Shown here: positions 1 through 10,251 of the stretch, one piece after another
How the letters are laid out: every line of letters begins with the position of its first letter
Position numbering within the stretch: the first letter of the stretch is position 1
Assembly (NCBI RefSeq): GCF_003014595.1
Contig: NZ_PYGK01000013.1
Coordinates: 62,001 to 126,000 of the forward strand
Origin: Chitinophaga ginsengisoli
Lineage (GTDB): Bacteria > Bacteroidota > Bacteroidia > Chitinophagales > Chitinophagaceae
Direction: 5' to 3'
DNA length: 64,000 nt
Program-made: the position numbers and the translations under genes
Notes under the pieces: generated by a model
Told to the model about the DNA's origin: nothing
Seen by the model: the letters and a program-made list of their open reading frames with translations, nothing else
Database searches by the model: none

Positions 1-2838
1 GATCTTATTTGCATATGCCTGATAATAGGTTTGCGCGTCTACATTCTTTGTATTTTTCTCTCCGGTGCTTTCGATGATACCATCTACAACGATGCCTGAT
101 TCCCTACCTGCCAGCGTTGCTTTATCCAGACCACGATATACGGCGTAGTCTTTGGTTGCGGACAGCAGTTTTGCGCCGAATTTGCCATCTATTAAGAAGG
201 AGAGGTTGAAGCCTTTGTAAGAGAAGTCGTTATTAATACCACCGAAGAACTTAGGCAGTACACTACCCATTGGTCGCAGCACACCATCATTCTGTGGCAG
301 TCCGGAAGCATCCAACAGCAGTTGGCCTTTATCATCACGTTTGAAATCGTACGCCAGGATCTGTGGGCCGGACATACCTTTCACGAGAGCGGTATTGGCA
401 TTCAGCGGACGGTAAGTACCCAGTGTCAGTACAGTACTGCTACTGTTTGAGCCATAGATGTCAAGAATTTTATTCTTGATGTAAGTACCATTCACAGAAG
501 CGTTCCAGGTGAAGTTGGACGTAGATACAATAGTACCGTTTATAGCAGCCTCAAAACCTTTGTTCAGTGTAGAACCAGTTCCGAAGTAGGCCTTGTCATA
601 CCCGGTGGCTGATGAGATCGTACCCTGTATGATTTCACTGTTGGTTTTACGATGGAAATACGCCAGGTCAATACCTAATCTGTTCTCGAAGAATTTCAGT
701 TCGAGACCAACTTCCGCTTCTTTCAACTTAAATGGTTTCAGATAAAGATTGGGCAGTGTAGAAGAGAAATCACCTGTGCTGACGCCAGCAATTGTACTTC
801 CTACGTTGTAGTAAGACTTAGTGATATAAGCGTCTGTAGGTTCACCACTGGCATTTGCCCATGAAGCGCGTAACTTACCGTAGTTCAGTTTAGGAATGTG
901 TACCAGTTCGGAGAAGATGAAGCTACCGGATACAGATGGTACGAAGATGCTCCTGTTGCCGGCTGGCAGAGTAGAGTATACATCATAACGACCGGTTGTT
1001 CCGATAGTCAGGAAGCCTTTGTATGAGAAGTCGGCGGTATAGTACCCTGACTGTGATTCTCTTGCCTGATAATCGTAGTTCCTACCGAAGTTGGTTACGT
1101 TGCTATAAGAATAAACGTAAGGTATGATAAACTGGTTACCAGATACGCCTACCATTTCAAAGGTCCTTTTACGCAGGTTACCACCCACTGCCAGGTCTAC
1201 CTGCAGGTCTTCCACGATGTTCTTCTTGAAACCGATCAAACCATCCGCGTTCATTTCGGTGGATTGTTCGTTACGCAGATCCAGGTCACCACTCACGGTA
1301 GTACCATTTGCCAGCGTGCTGGTGGAATAAGCAGTACCCCATGGAGTCACCTTGAATTTCCTGTCGTTTATGTTATCATAACCGATACGTGCCTGTGCAT
1401 ATAAAAAGTCAAATAAATCATAACGAACAGTCAGTGCAGAGATCCAGCGTCTTCTGTCGATGTTATTGATGAACTGGTTTACAACAAACCATGGGTTTGT
1501 TACGAAGTTATCATCTGTCCATACTACCTCACGACCATTGTTGTCGGGATTGTAGCCAGGCTTCATGAGATCTTCATCAATGTTTGTAGCCAGGAAGAGA
1601 CCATTGTTCGCGTTCAGCGGACCATCACTCAACTGAGGACGGTTCTGTGAACGGTCATCAATATAGTTTACCAGTGCACTTACTTTCAGTTTGGTAGTCA
1701 GGTTCTGTTCGAGGTTCAGGTTGAAAGTTTTACGTTTCAGTCCACTGTTCCTTAAAATAGAATGATTGTCCATGCTGGATGCGGATACGCGGAAAACACC
1801 TTTGTCTCCGCCACCAGATACTGATAATGTATTGGTAAAGGTTGGTCCTGTTCTGTAGAAACGGCTGATGTTATCATCCACTGCAGAGTAAGCATAAGAC
1901 TTACCATCAAACTGCGGCGTCATTGATCCGTCCAGTTTTGTACCCCAGCTCAAACGTGTGCTGGATAATGCGTCGGCAGCGTTGACAGGTTTTGCACCAT
2001 GTTGACCCTGGCCATATGTATACTGGTATTCGGTATAGTCGATCGCTTTATCCAGTGTGTAGTTGGTGTTATATTCCACCTGCATGGTTCCTTTCTTACC
2101 ACTCTTGGTAGTAATAAGGATCACGCCGTTGGTAGCACGGGTACCGTACAATGCGGAAGCAGAAGCGCCTTTCAGTACGGTCATGCTTTCAATATCATCG
2201 GGGTTGATGTTGGAGATACCATCACCATTATCGGAACCGCCCCACTCACCGGCAGCACCTCTCTGTGAGTTATCCATCGGAACACCGTTAATAACGTACA
2301 ATGGGCTGCTGGCGCCAAAGCTGGCCATACCTCTTAACAGCACACGTGCAGAAGAACCTGGACCACCGTTGGTACCACTAACGCTCAAACCAGCCACACG
2401 GCCACCAAGAGAATAAGCAACGTTGGTTTCACGCGCTTGTGTCAGCGATGCACCATCAACTTTTGTAACAGAGTAACCCAGTTTTTTGGATTCTTTTGAT
2501 ATACCCAGTGCCGTTACTGTTACTTCACCTAACTGAGAAGAGGACTCCTCCATGGTGAAGTCAACGGATGTCTGTCCAGCAGCAAGTTTAATGCCTTTGG
2601 ACGTATAACCTATCAGTGATGTTTCGAGTGTTACTTCTCCTTCCGGTACATTTTTCAGGGTAAATGCACCATCAGCACCCGTGATTGCAAAGATGTTCTT
2701 TCCTTGCACCTTGATACTTACGGAACCCAGAGGGGCTCCACTTTTTGAATCTTTGACAGTTCCCTGTACCTGCCTTGTTTGAGCAAATGCTACTGTGGAG
2801 AGTAGCATCGCAACAACCAGCAAACGTAGATGTCTCAT
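1..2838 (-). CDS. SusC/RagA-type TonB-dependent receptor, 3' part outside window
   Basis: Outer-membrane TonB-dependent receptor that would import oligosaccharides together with a SusD lipoprotein. I translated it from the minus strand: start at 2836-2838, a short signal peptide ending AFAQ, a carboxypeptidase-D-like beta-sandwich at about residues 22-105, then a plug domain with the usual motifs (LRGMASFG, YVINGVP, IESMTVLKGASASALYG) and the beginning of the barrel. There is no STN domain, unlike the two receptors at 6866 and 18432, so no sigma-factor signalling is expected. The frame stays open to base 1, so the C-terminus and any susD partner lie outside. Its exact sugar cannot be told. 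Confidence 0.95.
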   Translation of the reverse strand, partial: MRHLRLLVVAMLLSTVAFAQTRQVQGTVKDSKSGAPLGSVSIKVQGKNIFAITGADGAFTLKNVPEGEVTLETSLIGYTSKGIKLAAGQTSVDFTMEESSSQLGEVTVTALGISKESKKLGYSVTKVDGASLTQARETNVAYSLGGRVAGLSVSGTNGGPGSSARVLLRGMASFGASSPLYVINGVPMDNSQRGAAGEWGGSDNGDGISNINPDDIESMTVLKGASASALYGTRATNGVILITTKSGKKGTMQVEYNTNYTLDKAIDYTEYQYTYGQGQHGAKPVNAADALSSTRLSWGTKLDGSMTPQFDGKSYAYSAVDDNISRFYRTGPTFTNTLSVSGGGDKGVFRVSASSMDNHSILRNSGLKRKTFNLNLEQNLTTKLKVSALVNYIDDRSQNRPQLSDGPLNANNGLFLATNIDEDLMKPGYNPDNNGREVVWTDDNFVTNPWFVVNQFINNIDRRRWISALTVRYDLFDFLYAQARIGYDNINDRKFKVTPWGTAYSTSTLANGTTVSGDLDLRNEQSTEMNADGLIGFKKNIVEDLQVDLAVGGNLRKRTFEMVGVSGNQFIIPYVYSYSNVTNFGRNYDYQARESQSGYYTADFSYKGFLTIGTTGRYDVYSTLPAGNRSIFVPSVSGSFIFSELVHIPKLNYGKLRASWANASGEPTDAYITKSYYNVGSTIAGVSTGDFSSTLPNLYLKPFKLKEAEVGLELKFFENRLGIDLAYFHRKTNSEIIQGTISSATGYDKAYFGTGSTLNKGFEAAINGTIVSTSNFTWNASVNGTYIKNKILDIYGSNSSSTVLTLGTYRPLNANTALVKGMSGPQILAYDFKRDDKGQLLLDASGLPQNDGVLRPMGSVLPKFFGGINNDFSYKGFNLSFLIDGKFGAKLLSATKDYAVYRGLDKATLAGRESGIVVDGIIESTGEKNTKNVDAQTYYQAYANKI

Positions 2839-3660
2839 TATCGATTTAGTTTTTGGTTAGAGAATAGACAAGTGATGGACACTTGAAGGCATAGAAGGTC
2901 TGGTCGCTGTGCGACAATGTTTCGTTTCATTGCTCGATACTGTTATATTTGGTTGTTGTTAGAAAATACTTTCCCCTTTATGCTATTTGCATAGCAATGT
3001 TTATGCTTCCATCAAGTTTTAGTTTTGATTTTAGTTGACACGCCCCCCTACCGGACTACTCACTGTGATGTAACAGGGACTTGTTCCCCGTTACAAACAC
3101 ACATGAAGACATGATCCGGCAAATAGTCGGCAAAGACTCAATAACGATTTGAAGTGATAAAATAATTGTTCATTGTTCTACTTTCCACTTTAGCAATCTG
3201 ATTGACTCTAGTAGTTATAATTTTGGCTTCGAAGAAAATTGTTCAATATTAGCTGTTCAATAGTTTAATATCCAAAGTTGTCCTACTCTTACGAGTAATA
3301 CAATTCACTGTTCATGTTTGTTTCAAAAATTCTATAAATGACAAGTTTTCTTACATGGAAGGCAACATTTTTGCCCAGATTTCATAACTGATTCGTGACT
3401 CATTGTTCTCTTTCACGCTCTCTCGTTTACGACTTTCGACATTGAAAGTACTCAAATTTTGACATTTTGTACAATAACATTTATGTTATACATAATTATA
3501 ACCAAATGACCGCTAAAACAAATACTTTTTTAACAAGTACTGATCTTATGTAAACCGTTTTAGCATAGTTATAACACTCAATTTCACTATTATGTTCATC
3601 TGATAGTATTTTATCTTAAGTGTTAGTGTGATTTGTCTTTATAATTAATCACTTATTAAT
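2839..3660. other. Long A+T-rich intergenic region upstream of the partial susC
   Basis: About 820 bases without a credible gene on either strand. It must hold the promoter and leader of the leftward susC at 2838. I see a short perfect dyad, ATAACAT-TT-ATGTTAT, at 3474-3489 in the A+T-rich part, which could be a regulator site, but nothing confirms it. No RNA gene is recognised. Confidence 0.5.
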
Positions 3661-3698
3661 ACTGAAGAAGGGACTGCGGCGGCAGTCCCTTCTTCAGT
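3661..3698 (-). terminator. Strong hairpin terminator after GH43
   Basis: Perfect 17-bp inverted repeat (3661-3677 with 3682-3698) around a GGCG loop, 18 bases downstream of the GH43 stop codon and followed on the minus strand by A+T-rich sequence. Likely ends the GH43 transcript and may work in both directions. Confidence 0.85.
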
Positions 3699-3715
3699 AT
3701 TCGTCTCCGTATGAT

Positions 3716-4687
3716 CTACTTTAGTTTATCTTTCTTTACACCTTCTTTGGTGATCTTCACAGGAACGATCAACCCATTTTCATCAAAATGCATTTCATCT
3801 ATACATACCACCCTGTTGTTGGCTGCTGTTTCCGTGAGTGGACGTCTATGGTAAACGATATACCACCTGTCAGTGCCTGGTACATTGATCACAGAGTGAT
3901 GGCCCGCACCAGTTGCTACCGCTGTATCCTGCTGAAGTATCTTGTCAATACGTTTGAAAGGGCCTGCCGGAGAATCTGCGATAGCATATGCTACGGAATA
4001 GTGTGGTCCACCCCATCCTCCTTCTGACCACATAAAGTAGTATTTGCCGTTACGGATGAACATGAGTGGTCCTTCCACATAACCTGAAGGCGTGATTTCC
4101 TTAAAGGTACTGCCATCTTCAAAAGGAGTGAATCCTTTGAAATCGGGGGTCAGCTTTGCGATATTGCAATGACCCCATCCGCCATAAATGATATAGTATT
4201 GTCCGTCCTTATCATGAAAAACGAACTGGTCTATAGGCTGTGCTTTATTATGGAACTTATCGATCAGCGGTTTCCCCAGGTAATCTTTATAAGGGCCTCC
4301 CGGTTTGTCGGACACGGCTACGCCTATGCCCCCCTCTTCATTGTCGTTCTGGATATCGTTGGCTGCGAAGAAAAAGTAGTATTTGCCATCTTTCTCTACT
4401 ATCGCAGGCGCCCACATGGCTTTTTTAGCCCATTTCACGGCTGCCGTATCCAGGATATGGGGATGTTTGGTCCACTTTATCAGATCCCGGGAGGAAAAGG
4501 CATCAAAAAACACCTGTTTTTCATACTTGTCTGAGTAGGTAGGATATACCCAGTATTCTTTACCCCATATGGCGGCTTCGGGATCGGCGTACCACCCCTG
4601 CACGATAGGATTACCCGCCCGTTTCTGTGCTGCCGAGGGCAGATACAGGGCTGTTCCCAGTAATAAAAACGTTAAGACCTTTCTCAT
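3716..4687 (-). CDS. Glycoside hydrolase family 43 (arabinan/xylan-type) enzyme
   Basis: Five-bladed beta-propeller glycosidase; family members act on alpha-L-arabinofuranosides, xylosides or galactosides. The start at 4685-4687 gives a clean signal peptide (MRKVLTFLLL... ending PSAAQ); the reading frame extends further upstream to 4792, but those residues look like leader sequence, not a signal peptide. Key residues are visible: catalytic base Asp35 in WYADPE, the pKa-modulating Asp in PIDQFVF, and the acid Glu in YVEGP. There is no lipobox, so it is probably periplasmic. It is divergent from the sigma-factor gene at 4739 and isolated from other enzymes. The substrate cannot be assigned; it may serve the receptor at 1-2838 or the one at 6866. 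Confidence 0.9.
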   Translation of the reverse strand: MRKVLTFLLLGTALYLPSAAQKRAGNPIVQGWYADPEAAIWGKEYWVYPTYSDKYEKQVFFDAFSSRDLIKWTKHPHILDTAAVKWAKKAMWAPAIVEKDGKYYFFFAANDIQNDNEEGGIGVAVSDKPGGPYKDYLGKPLIDKFHNKAQPIDQFVFHDKDGQYYIIYGGWGHCNIAKLTPDFKGFTPFEDGSTFKEITPSGYVEGPLMFIRNGKYYFMWSEGGWGGPHYSVAYAIADSPAGPFKRIDKILQQDTAVATGAGHHSVINVPGTDRWYIVYHRRPLTETAANNRVVCIDEMHFDENGLIVPVKITKEGVKKDKLK

Positions 4688-4738
4688 AATAGAATTTCCA
4701 GTTTGGGCCACAATATAATAATTGAGTAGTACAGATCT

Positions 4739-5362
4739 ATGGACGGCAGGGACCATTTCAATTTTTGTTCCTACTTTTACGCCAGCATTCAAACGATAGG
4801 TAAATTGTCAAATTCATCCTTACCAGAGGAGCGGGAACTATTACGGCAGATAGCCAGGGGTGACGAATCTGCATATACACTTGTATTTAACCATTACAGT
4901 AAGCAGGTGTTTAACGTGGCCATGCTTTATCTGAAAGACACAACAACAGCACGGGAGGTCGTGCAGGAGGTTTTTCTGAAAATATGGCTGAAGAGAGAAA
5001 CTATGCCCACTGTGGAAGACCTGACCGCCTATCTTTTTATCCTGACCCGCAATCATATATATGACAGTTTCAAAAAACAGGCAAACCTGGTAAAAGCCCT
5101 GGATCATTTCAGTCAATACCAACCCAGCGCAGTAGACAATGCCGATCACCGGCTTCAGGAGCACCAATATGACCATCTCCTGGATAAAGTGGTATCCAAC
5201 CTTCCCCCTGAACGAAAAAAGGTCTATATCGCCCGGAAAGAGGGCATGAGTAATGAAGAGATCTCTGTCCGGATGAATATCTCCATCCATACCGTTAAGA
5301 AACAAATGCAGCTGGCTATGCAGACTGTCAGAAGCTTTGTAAAAGAGCAACTCCATATATAA
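4739..5362 (+). CDS. ECF RNA polymerase sigma factor (FecI-like)
   Basis: Sigma-70 family factor of the extracytoplasmic-function class. Region 2 is visible around AYTLVFNHYSKQVFNVAM and EVVQEVFLKIW, and region 4 as a helix-turn-helix near NEEISVRMNISIHTVKKQM at the C-terminus. It lies directly upstream of an anti-sigma factor (5497) and an STN-bearing SusC (6866), the standard trans-envelope signalling order. The ATG at 4739 gives 207 residues, but the first 25 or so do not resemble a sigma factor. A TTG at 4805, just before SNSSLPEERELL, is an alternative start. With the ATG, only 51 bases separate it from the divergent GH43 gene. Confidence 0.9.
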   Translation: MDGRDHFNFCSYFYASIQTIGKLSNSSLPEERELLRQIARGDESAYTLVFNHYSKQVFNVAMLYLKDTTTAREVVQEVFLKIWLKRETMPTVEDLTAYLFILTRNHIYDSFKKQANLVKALDHFSQYQPSAVDNADHRLQEHQYDHLLDKVVSNLPPERKKVYIARKEGMSNEEISVRMNISIHTVKKQMQLAMQTVRSFVKEQLHI

Positions 5363-5496
5363 TTAGTGGTCTGAAAACGGCCACACCTCTTCTAAGTACC
5401 TGAATATCATTCTAAAAAAATTTCTTACCCCAATACTCCTTTCTTTTTCCCCGGTCGTCTTTATTGCTGTATCAACCAGTGCCAAACGAATCGTCT

Positions 5497-6678
5497 ATGA
5501 CAATACCTGAAATAAAGCGATTACTTGATAAGTATAAGCGTAACGAGATCAGTGAGGAAGAATATCTCTTACTGATGCAGGAAGTCGCGGACGACGTCCA
5601 CACATCTGCTATCAAGGCCGATATCATGGAGGCGTTATACGGGAAAGTTCCCGGTACGGGATTAGGAGAGTACGCATCATCTGCGATGCTGACCGGTATT
5701 TTCGAGGCCGGCGCTGCTGATGCTCATCGCTTACGGGTAGTAAGGCGCAGAAGGCTGGTATACGGTTCCCTGGCTGCTGCAGTAGTAGCGGGTATGATTG
5801 CCACCGGTGTTTATATCTCGCTGCCAGGTAAACAGGCAGCCCCGGTAGCTGCTATACATCAAAAGCCGCTGCTGCCCGGCTCTGACAAAGCAATGCTCAC
5901 CCTGGCGGATGGTTCTGTCATACCGCTGGATAGCGCTCAAAACGGCGCGCTGGCCCAACAGGGTAATACGCAGATCACCAACAGGAACGGAGCCCTCAGC
6001 TATAACGCTGCAGGCCAAACCGGCGAGGTGATGTACAATACAGTAACGACGCCTCATGGCGGCCAATACCAACTGACCCTGGCAGACGGCAGCCGTGTAT
6101 GGCTGAACGCCGCCAGCAGCATCCGTTTTCCCACGTCCTTTACCGGCAGGGAACGGGTAGTGGAAATCACCGGAGAAGTCTATTTCGAGGTGGCGCAACA
6201 GGCTGAAATGCCTTTCCGGGTGAAAGCAAATGATGTGCAGGTGAATGTTTTAGGCACCAGCTTTAACATCATGGCCTACTCTGACGAACAGGCCATAAAA
6301 ACTACCCTGGTGGATGGTGCAGTGCAATTGAAGCACGGCAACAGCACCAGTGTATTAAAACCAGGATTGCAGGCTACCCTGTCGGCCAAAGACGATCATT
6401 TTGTGATCGCTGCGGCTGACATGGAACAGACGCTTGCCTGGAAAGAGGGCAAATTCCGCTTCAGGAACACGAATATACGGACCATAATGCGGCAGCTGTC
6501 GCGCTGGTATGACATCGAAGTAAGCTACCAGGGAGATGTGTCCGATATAGACCTGACAGGTGTTATATCCCGGAGGGAAGAAGCCGGTAAGCTGTTAAAA
6601 GCACTGGAGGCTACCCAAAGGGTACAATTCGAGGTGAACGGGAACGATGTGACCGTAAGACCCTGGAAACAGCAGTAA
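5497..6678 (+). CDS. FecR-type anti-sigma factor, inner membrane
   Basis: Single-pass inner-membrane anti-sigma factor that would hold the upstream ECF factor until the STN domain of the SusC receptor signals substrate. Chosen start is the ATG at 5497 (MTIPEIKRLL); a TTG at 5464 would add eleven residues. The order is a short cytoplasmic N-domain, one transmembrane helix at about residues 90-112 (LVYGSLAAAVVAGMIATGVY), a periplasmic FecR domain (around TPHGGQYQLTLADGSRVWLN) and a C-terminal STN-like DUF4974 domain (around RQLSRWYDIEV). About 393 residues, usual for the family. Confidence 0.92.
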   Translation: MTIPEIKRLLDKYKRNEISEEEYLLLMQEVADDVHTSAIKADIMEALYGKVPGTGLGEYASSAMLTGIFEAGAADAHRLRVVRRRRLVYGSLAAAVVAGMIATGVYISLPGKQAAPVAAIHQKPLLPGSDKAMLTLADGSVIPLDSAQNGALAQQGNTQITNRNGALSYNAAGQTGEVMYNTVTTPHGGQYQLTLADGSRVWLNAASSIRFPTSFTGRERVVEITGEVYFEVAQQAEMPFRVKANDVQVNVLGTSFNIMAYSDEQAIKTTLVDGAVQLKHGNSTSVLKPGLQATLSAKDDHFVIAAADMEQTLAWKEGKFRFRNTNIRTIMRQLSRWYDIEVSYQGDVSDIDLTGVISRREEAGKLLKALEATQRVQFEVNGNDVTVRPWKQQ

Positions 6679-6865
6679 AAGCCCTTAGGACCAAGGGGGA
6701 CAACGATTATGTAAAAACTAAATTTTCCAGTTATGACCACGTAAAAAATTCACTGTCAACTTTAGGTAGAAAGCCGGATCCCGACTGCCATCGGAACCCG
6801 GCATAGATTGGCTACCAATTTCCTTAACGTTTGAAAATCGATTATTAAGCCAAGAACACAAAAGT

Positions 6866-9800
6866 ATGGAACTACGCGAGACATGCAAGGCCTATCCAAG
6901 GAAGGGCTTCTTGCACAGTAAATTATTGTTGGTTATGAAATTAACTGCCATCTTAACACTGGTGTTCTCTCTTCATCTGAGCGCCAGGTCTTATTCCCAA
7001 ACCGTCACGATCACAGGTAAGCACCTCGCCCTGTACGACATCTTCAACAGTATCAGCAAGCAGACAGGTTATGAGTTTGTATATGATGAAAAGCTGCTGC
7101 AGGGTACCGGTGCTATAGATATCAATTTAAAATCAGCGCCCCTGTCCGATGTACTGGACAAATGCCTGAAGGACAAACCTCTCTCCTACGCCATCCTGGA
7201 CAAGATCATCGTGATCCGTCCGAAGGCAGTGAAAAAAGAGACGCCTTCCGCCATCCAGCCAGCAGCTAAAGTGGAAGGTACTGTGGTGGATGCTGCGGGT
7301 CAGCCTCTGCCCAACGTGGCTGTTCAGGTAAAAGGCACTACCCGCGGCGCGCTGACTGACGAGAAAGGACATTTCTCCCTCCAGGCAGAAAGCACGGACG
7401 TACTGGTGTTCAACTATGTCGGTTTCGATAAAAAAGAAGTGACAGTAGGCGACCAGACCAATATCCAGGTTACCCTGACCGAGTCCAACAAACAGCTGAA
7501 CACTGTTGTGGTAACGGCGCTGGGTATCAAAAGGTCTGAGAAATCCATCACTTATGCTGCTCAGCAGGTAAGCGGTGTGGAACTGACCAAAGCCAAAGAT
7601 CCGAACCTGATCAATACCCTGAACGGTAAGGTAGCCGGTCTTAATATTTCTCCCAGTTCTTCTGGTGTGGGTGGTTCTGCAAAGGTGATCCTGCGTGGTG
7701 CAAAATCAGGTCTGGGAAGCAACCAGGCGCTTTATGTGATTGACGGGGTGCCTATGAACAACTCCCTGACATCACAGCCTAACAGCTCTTTCGGTGGTAG
7801 CGGCGCTTACGATGGCGGCGACCCGATCTCCAACCTGAACCCGGATGATATAGAAAGCATTTCTGTGCTGAAAGGTGCTTCCGCTGCTGCTCTTTATGGC
7901 AGCCAGGGCGCCAATGGTGTGATCCTGATCACCACCAAAAGTGGTAAAGCCGGTCGTACGGTGATCAATTTCTCTTCCGGCCTGACCCTCAGCAACGTGG
8001 CTTACAAACCTGAGTTCCAGAACAGCTACGGTCAGACAAATGCCACCAATACACAAAGCTGGGGCAGCAAAATATCTGGTGCCAAAGACAACCTGTCTTC
8101 TTTCTTCCAGACAGGCCAGAACCTGACCAACTCTATCAGCCTGGCAGGTGGCAGTGATAAAATGCAGACCTATTTTTCATACGCCAATACCACTGCAAAA
8201 GGTATCGAGCCTACGAACAAACTGTCCCGCAACAACATCACCTTCAAGGAAACAGGACATTTCCTGAACGACAAACTGACGGCTGAAGCGGATGTTAACT
8301 ATATTAATCAGACTATCGACAATACGCCTTTAAGCGGTTTCTATTTCAACCCGCTGACTGGTCTGTACCTCTTCCCCCGCGGAAAGGATATGCAGCCTTA
8401 CAAGGATCAATTTGAAGTATTTGATCCTACCAGGCGTCTGATGGTGCAGAACTGGCCTTTCAATGAAGACGTTCAGCAAAACCCATGGTGGATCCTCCAT
8501 CGTGATCCGAACTCCCTGGACCGCAATCGTTTGCTGATGAACGCCAGTCTGAAATACGACGTGAACAAATGGCTCAACATCACCGCCCGCGGAAGCATGG
8601 ACAGGATCAATGATGTGTATGAGCAGAAAATATATGCCGGTACCATCCACGCCCTCTCTCATGCCAACGGTGTATACGTATACAGCAATACTACCACCAA
8701 TCAGCAGTACGGCGACCTGTTAGCCAACTTCGACATACCTGTAAACGATAAGATCCGCATTACCGGTGTGCTGGGTGGAAGCATCAGGGACGTAGTGACC
8801 AAAGGTGAGAAATTTAACTCCGGACAGGATGGTCTGAACATTCCGAACCTGTTCGTGATCCAGAACTTCAAGACCTTCAATCCGCTGAACTCTGGTACCC
8901 TGCAGGAAAACCACAGCCAGGTACAGTCCGTTTTCGGTAGTGCGAACATCTCCTACAAAGACTGGGCATACCTGGACCTGACCGCACGTAATGACTGGGC
9001 ATCTAACCTGGCCTTTACGCCTTCCGGTTCTTACTTCTACCCTTCCGTAGGTCTGAACGTGATCCTGAGCCAGGTAGCGAAACTGCCTGCATTCATCAGC
9101 TTCGCCAAAGTGCGTGGCTCCTTTGCACAGGTGGGCAACTCTCCCCTGGCTTATCAGTCTAATCCAGCTATATATAACTTCAGCGCCGGCGGTGGCTTCA
9201 GTCCAAACACCACTGCTCCTTTCACTGATCTGAAACCAGAAAAGACCAACTCGCTGGAGTTCGGTACAGAATGGCATTTCTTTGAGAACAGGCTGAGTGC
9301 AGATGTGACTTATTATAAGACCAACACCAAGAACCAGACTTTACAGATCAGGGCTCCGCAGGGATCTTTCTACGATAACTTCTTCATCAATGCCGGTAAT
9401 ATCCAGAATCAGGGTGTGGAAGCCATCGTACGCTATGATGTGCTGCGCGATACCAAACTGAAATGGAACACTGGTCTTAACTTCTCTACCAACAAGAATA
9501 AGATCATCGAATTGTCTCCTAACGCTCCTGAGTTTACACTGAGCGGTGCATCCGGATCCAACTATGTATCTAAATTCAAGGTAGGCGGTTCCTTCGGAGA
9601 CATCTATGGTAATGTACTGCAGCGCGATGCACAGGGCCGTATCATGATCGATGCAAACGGTAATCCTATCAAACAGGGTGGTGAATTCGTATTCCTGGGC
9701 AACTCCAATACCAAATGGCAGCTGGGATGGAACAACAATCTGCAGTATAAAGATTTCAACCTGTCTTTCCTGATCGATGGCAAATTCGGTGGTAAGGTAA

Positions 9801-10225
9801 TGTCTATCACCCAGTCCGTGATGGACCAGTACGGTGTATCCAAAGTGAGTGGTGACGCACGTGATGCAGGTGGCGTAGCGGTGAATGGTGTTGATCCGAA
9901 CGGCAATGCAGTATCCAAAGTAGATGCACAGAAATGGTATTCTACTGTTGGCGGTCGTGAAGCTGCTTCCGGAGAGTATATGTACAGCGCTACTACCGTA
10001 CGTTTACGTGAGGTAGCACTGGGTTATACCATCCCTGTAAAGAGCACCAACTTCGTGAAAGCACTGAAATTATCACTGACTGGACGTAACCTGGTGTATT
10101 TCTCCAAGAAAGCGCCATTCGATCCTGAGTTGACCATGTCAACCGCTAACGGTCTGTCAGGCGTGGACATCTTCATGCCTCCTGCTACCCGCAGCTATGG
10201 TCTGTCACTGAATGCTACTTTCTAA
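6866..10225 (+). CDS. SusC-type TonB-dependent receptor with STN signalling domain
   Basis: Outer-membrane receptor and transporter. The N-terminus has an extension before a hydrophobic signal starting at MKLTAILTL (residue 24), then an STN domain (about residues 45-118), a carboxypeptidase-D-like domain (about 135-210), a plug (LRGAKSGLG, YVIDGVP, IESISVLKGASAAALYG) and a long barrel ending in aromatic SLNATF. The STN domain is what passes the substrate signal to the FecR protein encoded just upstream. The 187-base gap before it suggests its own sigma-dependent promoter. No hydrolase follows in the same operon, so the substrate is unknown. Confidence 0.95.
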   Translation: MELRETCKAYPRKGFLHSKLLLVMKLTAILTLVFSLHLSARSYSQTVTITGKHLALYDIFNSISKQTGYEFVYDEKLLQGTGAIDINLKSAPLSDVLDKCLKDKPLSYAILDKIIVIRPKAVKKETPSAIQPAAKVEGTVVDAAGQPLPNVAVQVKGTTRGALTDEKGHFSLQAESTDVLVFNYVGFDKKEVTVGDQTNIQVTLTESNKQLNTVVVTALGIKRSEKSITYAAQQVSGVELTKAKDPNLINTLNGKVAGLNISPSSSGVGGSAKVILRGAKSGLGSNQALYVIDGVPMNNSLTSQPNSSFGGSGAYDGGDPISNLNPDDIESISVLKGASAAALYGSQGANGVILITTKSGKAGRTVINFSSGLTLSNVAYKPEFQNSYGQTNATNTQSWGSKISGAKDNLSSFFQTGQNLTNSISLAGGSDKMQTYFSYANTTAKGIEPTNKLSRNNITFKETGHFLNDKLTAEADVNYINQTIDNTPLSGFYFNPLTGLYLFPRGKDMQPYKDQFEVFDPTRRLMVQNWPFNEDVQQNPWWILHRDPNSLDRNRLLMNASLKYDVNKWLNITARGSMDRINDVYEQKIYAGTIHALSHANGVYVYSNTTTNQQYGDLLANFDIPVNDKIRITGVLGGSIRDVVTKGEKFNSGQDGLNIPNLFVIQNFKTFNPLNSGTLQENHSQVQSVFGSANISYKDWAYLDLTARNDWASNLAFTPSGSYFYPSVGLNVILSQVAKLPAFISFAKVRGSFAQVGNSPLAYQSNPAIYNFSAGGGFSPNTTAPFTDLKPEKTNSLEFGTEWHFFENRLSADVTYYKTNTKNQTLQIRAPQGSFYDNFFINAGNIQNQGVEAIVRYDVLRDTKLKWNTGLNFSTNKNKIIELSPNAPEFTLSGASGSNYVSKFKVGGSFGDIYGNVLQRDAQGRIMIDANGNPIKQGGEFVFLGNSNTKWQLGWNNNLQYKDFNLSFLIDGKFGGKVMSITQSVMDQYGVSKVSGDARDAGGVAVNGVDPNGNAVSKVDAQKWYSTVGGREAASGEYMYSATTVRLREVALGYTIPVKSTNFVKALKLSLTGRNLVYFSKKAPFDPELTMSTANGLSGVDIFMPPATRSYGLSLNATF

Positions 10226-10251
10226 TCATTGTTGCCATTAAACTGAAGAAA

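Noticed and set aside
4841..5356. 171-residue minus-strand ORF opposite the sigma factor
   Set aside because: The plus-strand frame is a clear ECF sigma factor; the reverse frame has no domain.
8720..9277. 185-residue minus-strand ORF opposite susC
   Set aside because: Shadow frame inside a well-supported TonB receptor gene; no domain or start signal.
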